From: Owenia fusiformis
Lineage: Eukaryota > Annelida > Polychaeta > Sabellida > Oweniidae
NCBI GenBank assembly: GCA_903813345.2
Contig: CAIIXF020000011.1
Coordinates: 2,382,571 to 2,446,570, forward strand
Reading direction: 5' to 3'
Length of the DNA stretch: 64,000 nucleotides
Made by a program: the position numbers and the translations under genes. Positions 61,573 to 64,000 of the stretch are shown here, piece after piece (the first letter of the stretch is position 1; each line of letters starts with the position of its first letter). The notes under the pieces are model-generated. The model was not told the DNA's origin, searched no databases, and was given only the letters and a program-made list of their open reading frames with translations.

Positions 61573-61715
61573 TGCCTGGGTCACATTTGCTCCGATCCAT
61601 CGCCCGGCGCTCGGCCGATTGAGTGTTTTGTTCAATATTGCATTCATTTTTGAACAGAACACTCAATCGGCCGGGCGCCGTAGTAAAAATCTGAGCAAAT
61701 GTGAGTACGGCATTA
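61573..61715. mobile_element. Short hairpin MITE, ~143 bp
   Basis: A strong inverted repeat: CGGCCGATTGAGTGTTTTGT and its inverse around a short AT loop, with the outer pair TCACATTTGCTC / GAGCAAATGTGA. GC-rich in an AT-rich setting. Confidence 0.8.
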
Positions 61716-62550
61716 CTCACCCCGACACCTTCGCAAAATGCCTCTTTATTGGCATATATCGTCCGAAGTTGTTCCTGCATCCTTTCTGCAGCCTGCCTTT
61801 CATGAATGCACTGCATCGCTTTAGCAAAAATAACAAATGATAGAATATAACCTCTTGGATAACGTGTTTTAAAAGTTCTAGGAATTTATAAAAGGAAAAA
61901 TCGAATTTTAGAGATCTTCGTTTTTTCAAATTTTAAGAATAACCTTAGACCTTAGATGACAAATCTTATAATTTTTTGAAGCAAACATTCCAATGTAAAC
62001 CAATAGGAACTAGTAGGTTTGCTGTAAGTCATATGAAAGAATACTCATCCGTCCGAATTCTTGAAAAGATACAGTTTAAGCAAACCAGTGAATTTGTTAA
62101 CTTTATTTTACAAAAAATGATGTTTCATTCAGTCCAACAAAGTTATATATCTCCAAAGTAAAAATAATTTTCAAGTAATCTTTCCTATTCAGCAACTTTG
62201 GAGCTCTGTAAATCTTTTCTTGAATATTTATCTTAAAACCTAACTTTCCCTGAACGCATCATTTCGCATTGGTTTGCATGAAACAGTAAGAATTAAGATT
62301 TTTAGAAATTCATCAGTTAGCAGTTTTCAATCTATTACAATTGAGAAAAATTGGAGTATTTGGAAGTATAGGAAATATTTTGAATCAAAATACACCTCAA
62401 CGTTTATCATAATTATTTTCATTTTAGGTTATCAAAATAAAAATTAAAAAAATAAAGGCATTTTTACACAAAACTTCCCATTGGAAGGTACATATACAAT
62501 TTGCCCAGGGTAATAAACAAACCCTTGTTCTAACATATAATAAAACTGTA

Positions 62551-62667
62551 TTACTCGCATCCTGATAATCCACCATACCGTGGACCTCCTAGTCTTTCGC
62601 CTTCATCAAGTCCTTGACAGGTGCTTATAAGCACAACTGCGATTGTTAAGCTGATAATCATCTTCAT
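62551..62667 (-). CDS. Possible small secreted peptide, 38 aa
   Basis: The ATG at 62667 opens a 38-codon frame ending in TAA at 62551. The first 18 or so residues form a textbook signal peptide (two Met/Lys, then IISLTIAVVLISTCQG), followed by a short Gly-rich tail with a single Cys. A plausible 3' splice site (TTTTTACTGCAG) lies 48 bases upstream of the ATG, suggesting a 5' UTR exon. CG|GTATGG inside the frame could act as a donor, so this could instead be only the first coding exon of a longer secreted protein. No family is recognised. It could also be chance. Confidence 0.35.
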   Translation of the reverse strand: MKMIISLTIAVVLISTCQGLDEGERLGGPRYGGLSGCE

Positions 62668-63237
62668 CTTTAGTGCTGTTTTCTGCGCTTCAGTCGATAA
62701 TGACAATAACCTGCAGTAAAAATATATAAAAAAATCGTTTTAATGTACTAACTTGTTAAAATGTTCAAAAGGCAAAGTAGAAGGATTTCACTATTCGCCC
62801 GGATAAAGTCAACACGTGAATATAAAGTCATCACGTATAAAATAGACCAAGAAGCTAAACAGACATGGGTATTTTGAGTCATTAGGCCCTAGCAATATAA
62901 GGTTTGCTTAAGAAAACGTACAGTGTGTATTACTCATATAAAAGTTTTTGTTCGGATTCATCGATAGAAATTACGATTTTTGAAACTTTGACATCATACA
63001 ATCGATATTGCATCCTCATTTCAGATTAATCGCGCGTCTTAACGTACCAATGCGCTAATAAAACTAGCAAGTCTTACGAATTATAATATTGTAGTGTGTA
63101 GCATTTGTAAAACACCTTCCCTTTAATTCTGGACGTGACAAGTCAGTATAAGAGGGGGTAGTTTATTTTGAAACCAAAATGGTGTATTAGGGTCTTACTG
63201 AAACATGAAGGGTAGTTGTAGGGATTTCAAGCTACAG

Positions 63238-63606
63238 TAAAATTATAAATGTTTGTAAGTACTTTGAATTTAGAAAATAAGCAATCAAATGACCAAATTG
63301 AAACAGTTCATGTAAAATAGAAACATTTATATTTATCCTAACTTTTGTATATTTTAGTTTGTTTTGTAGTTTAGCTATCATATCTATGTCCTCTTATATC
63401 TTAATACTTCTCTGCCATGTTATTTTCGGAAAAATTAACATGGCTGAAACTCCCTAAATTACAAAAGGCTACAGCTTTGCTGCACATTATACATTACTAT
63501 CTGATATAAACAAAAGTTAGGATAAATATAAATGTTTCTATTTTTTTGGTCATTTGATTGCTTATTTTTTTAATTCAAAGTACTTGCAAACATTTAAAAT
63601 TATGGT
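63238..63606. mobile_element. Fold-back MITE, ~370 bp
   Basis: AAATGTTTGTAAGTACTTTG and AAATAAGCAATCAAATGACC near 63245-63300 recur inverted near 63545-63600, as does ACATTTATATTTATCCTAAC around 63325/63510. Confidence 0.8.
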
Positions 63607-64000
63607 GTTAAAGGGGAATAAAGCTAAGGGTTGAAGAAATAATTGAAGAATCAGAAGACTGATGGGCCAGGCACTCGATGGGGCTTAAGGTGCTATGGAA
63701 GTTCAACAGGAAATGACAAAACAGGAAGTGACAATTTTTGCATTTTTAGACATTTTTTGAACAAAGATAACAGAGTACTGTTTTGACCTCCAGTCAATTC
63801 AACTAGTTCCAAATACCATTTATAGGTCCAGGATCACAATGTTCATGGTCAGAATGACCCTAAACATGATGAAATACTCGTAACCTTTTCAGCCCTATGA
63901 AAATGTGACTGAAAAATAGCTCAAAGTAGGAGGAAGGAAAGGTCACCGAACAGAATCTTTTGAATATTTCAGAAAATGTGCCTAATATATTGCTCTAAAT

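Noticed and set aside
61725-61830. Possible minus-strand exon between TTGCTAAAG and GGG|GTGAGT
   Set aside because: It could not be joined in phase to the signal-peptide frame at 62577 without hitting a stop, and no family is recognised.

Overview
The window is AT-rich animal nuclear DNA: small exons with GT/AG introns, many fold-back transposons and minisatellites, and genes of clearly metazoan families. The domain content (a CNK scaffold, an ankyrin/SOCS-box protein, a PAN-TSP1-FAMeT secreted protein, a DIRS-type retroelement) suits a marine invertebrate such as a hemichordate, cephalochordate, echinoderm or mollusc. The species cannot be fixed from the sequence alone.

Three host genes can be assembled exon by exon. 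(1) On the minus strand, 17463 down to 2380, lie the first ten coding exons of a connector enhancer of kinase suppressor of Ras (CNK/CNKSR). They encode the SAM, CRIC and PDZ domains and a Ser/Pro-rich linker; the PH domain and C-terminus lie beyond the left edge. (2) On the plus strand, 20710-24092, four exons encode a 457-residue ankyrin-repeat protein with a C-terminal SOCS box (ASB family, a Cullin-5 ligase adaptor). It is head-to-head with CNK. (3) On the plus strand, 49005-53581, seven exons encode a 475-residue secreted protein: signal peptide, PAN/apple-like domain, four thrombospondin type 1 repeats and a FAMeT (Methyltransf_FA) domain. A possible 38-residue secreted peptide is encoded at 62667-62551 (minus).

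Most of the rest is mobile or repetitive. A block at 24.66-29.3 kb recurs at 37.80-42.4 kb. Each copy carries a 23-bp and a 21-bp minisatellite, a 35-bp perfect hairpin, a long fold-back element and the gag of a DIRS-like retroelement. The first copy continues into broken RT/RNase H and tyrosine-recombinase reading frames up to about 32.83 kb; the second is internally deleted. A nest of elements fills 42564-47162: a GGGCCC-rich inverted-repeat element holding a second element whose ends are made of a 9-bp repeat, and a LINE fragment. Fold-back MITEs with recognisable target duplications occur at 16305-16716 (TTAA), 34702-35311 (TTAA), 35622-36371 (TA) and 18570-19924 (9 bp).

The most unusual observation is in CNK. 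The 3' splice acceptor and first ~55 coding bases of the SAM-domain exon are tandemly repeated eight times (about 14140-14980). Every copy keeps an acceptor and stays in frame, so the gene offers eight in-frame 3' splice sites, and array length could alter the SAM domain.
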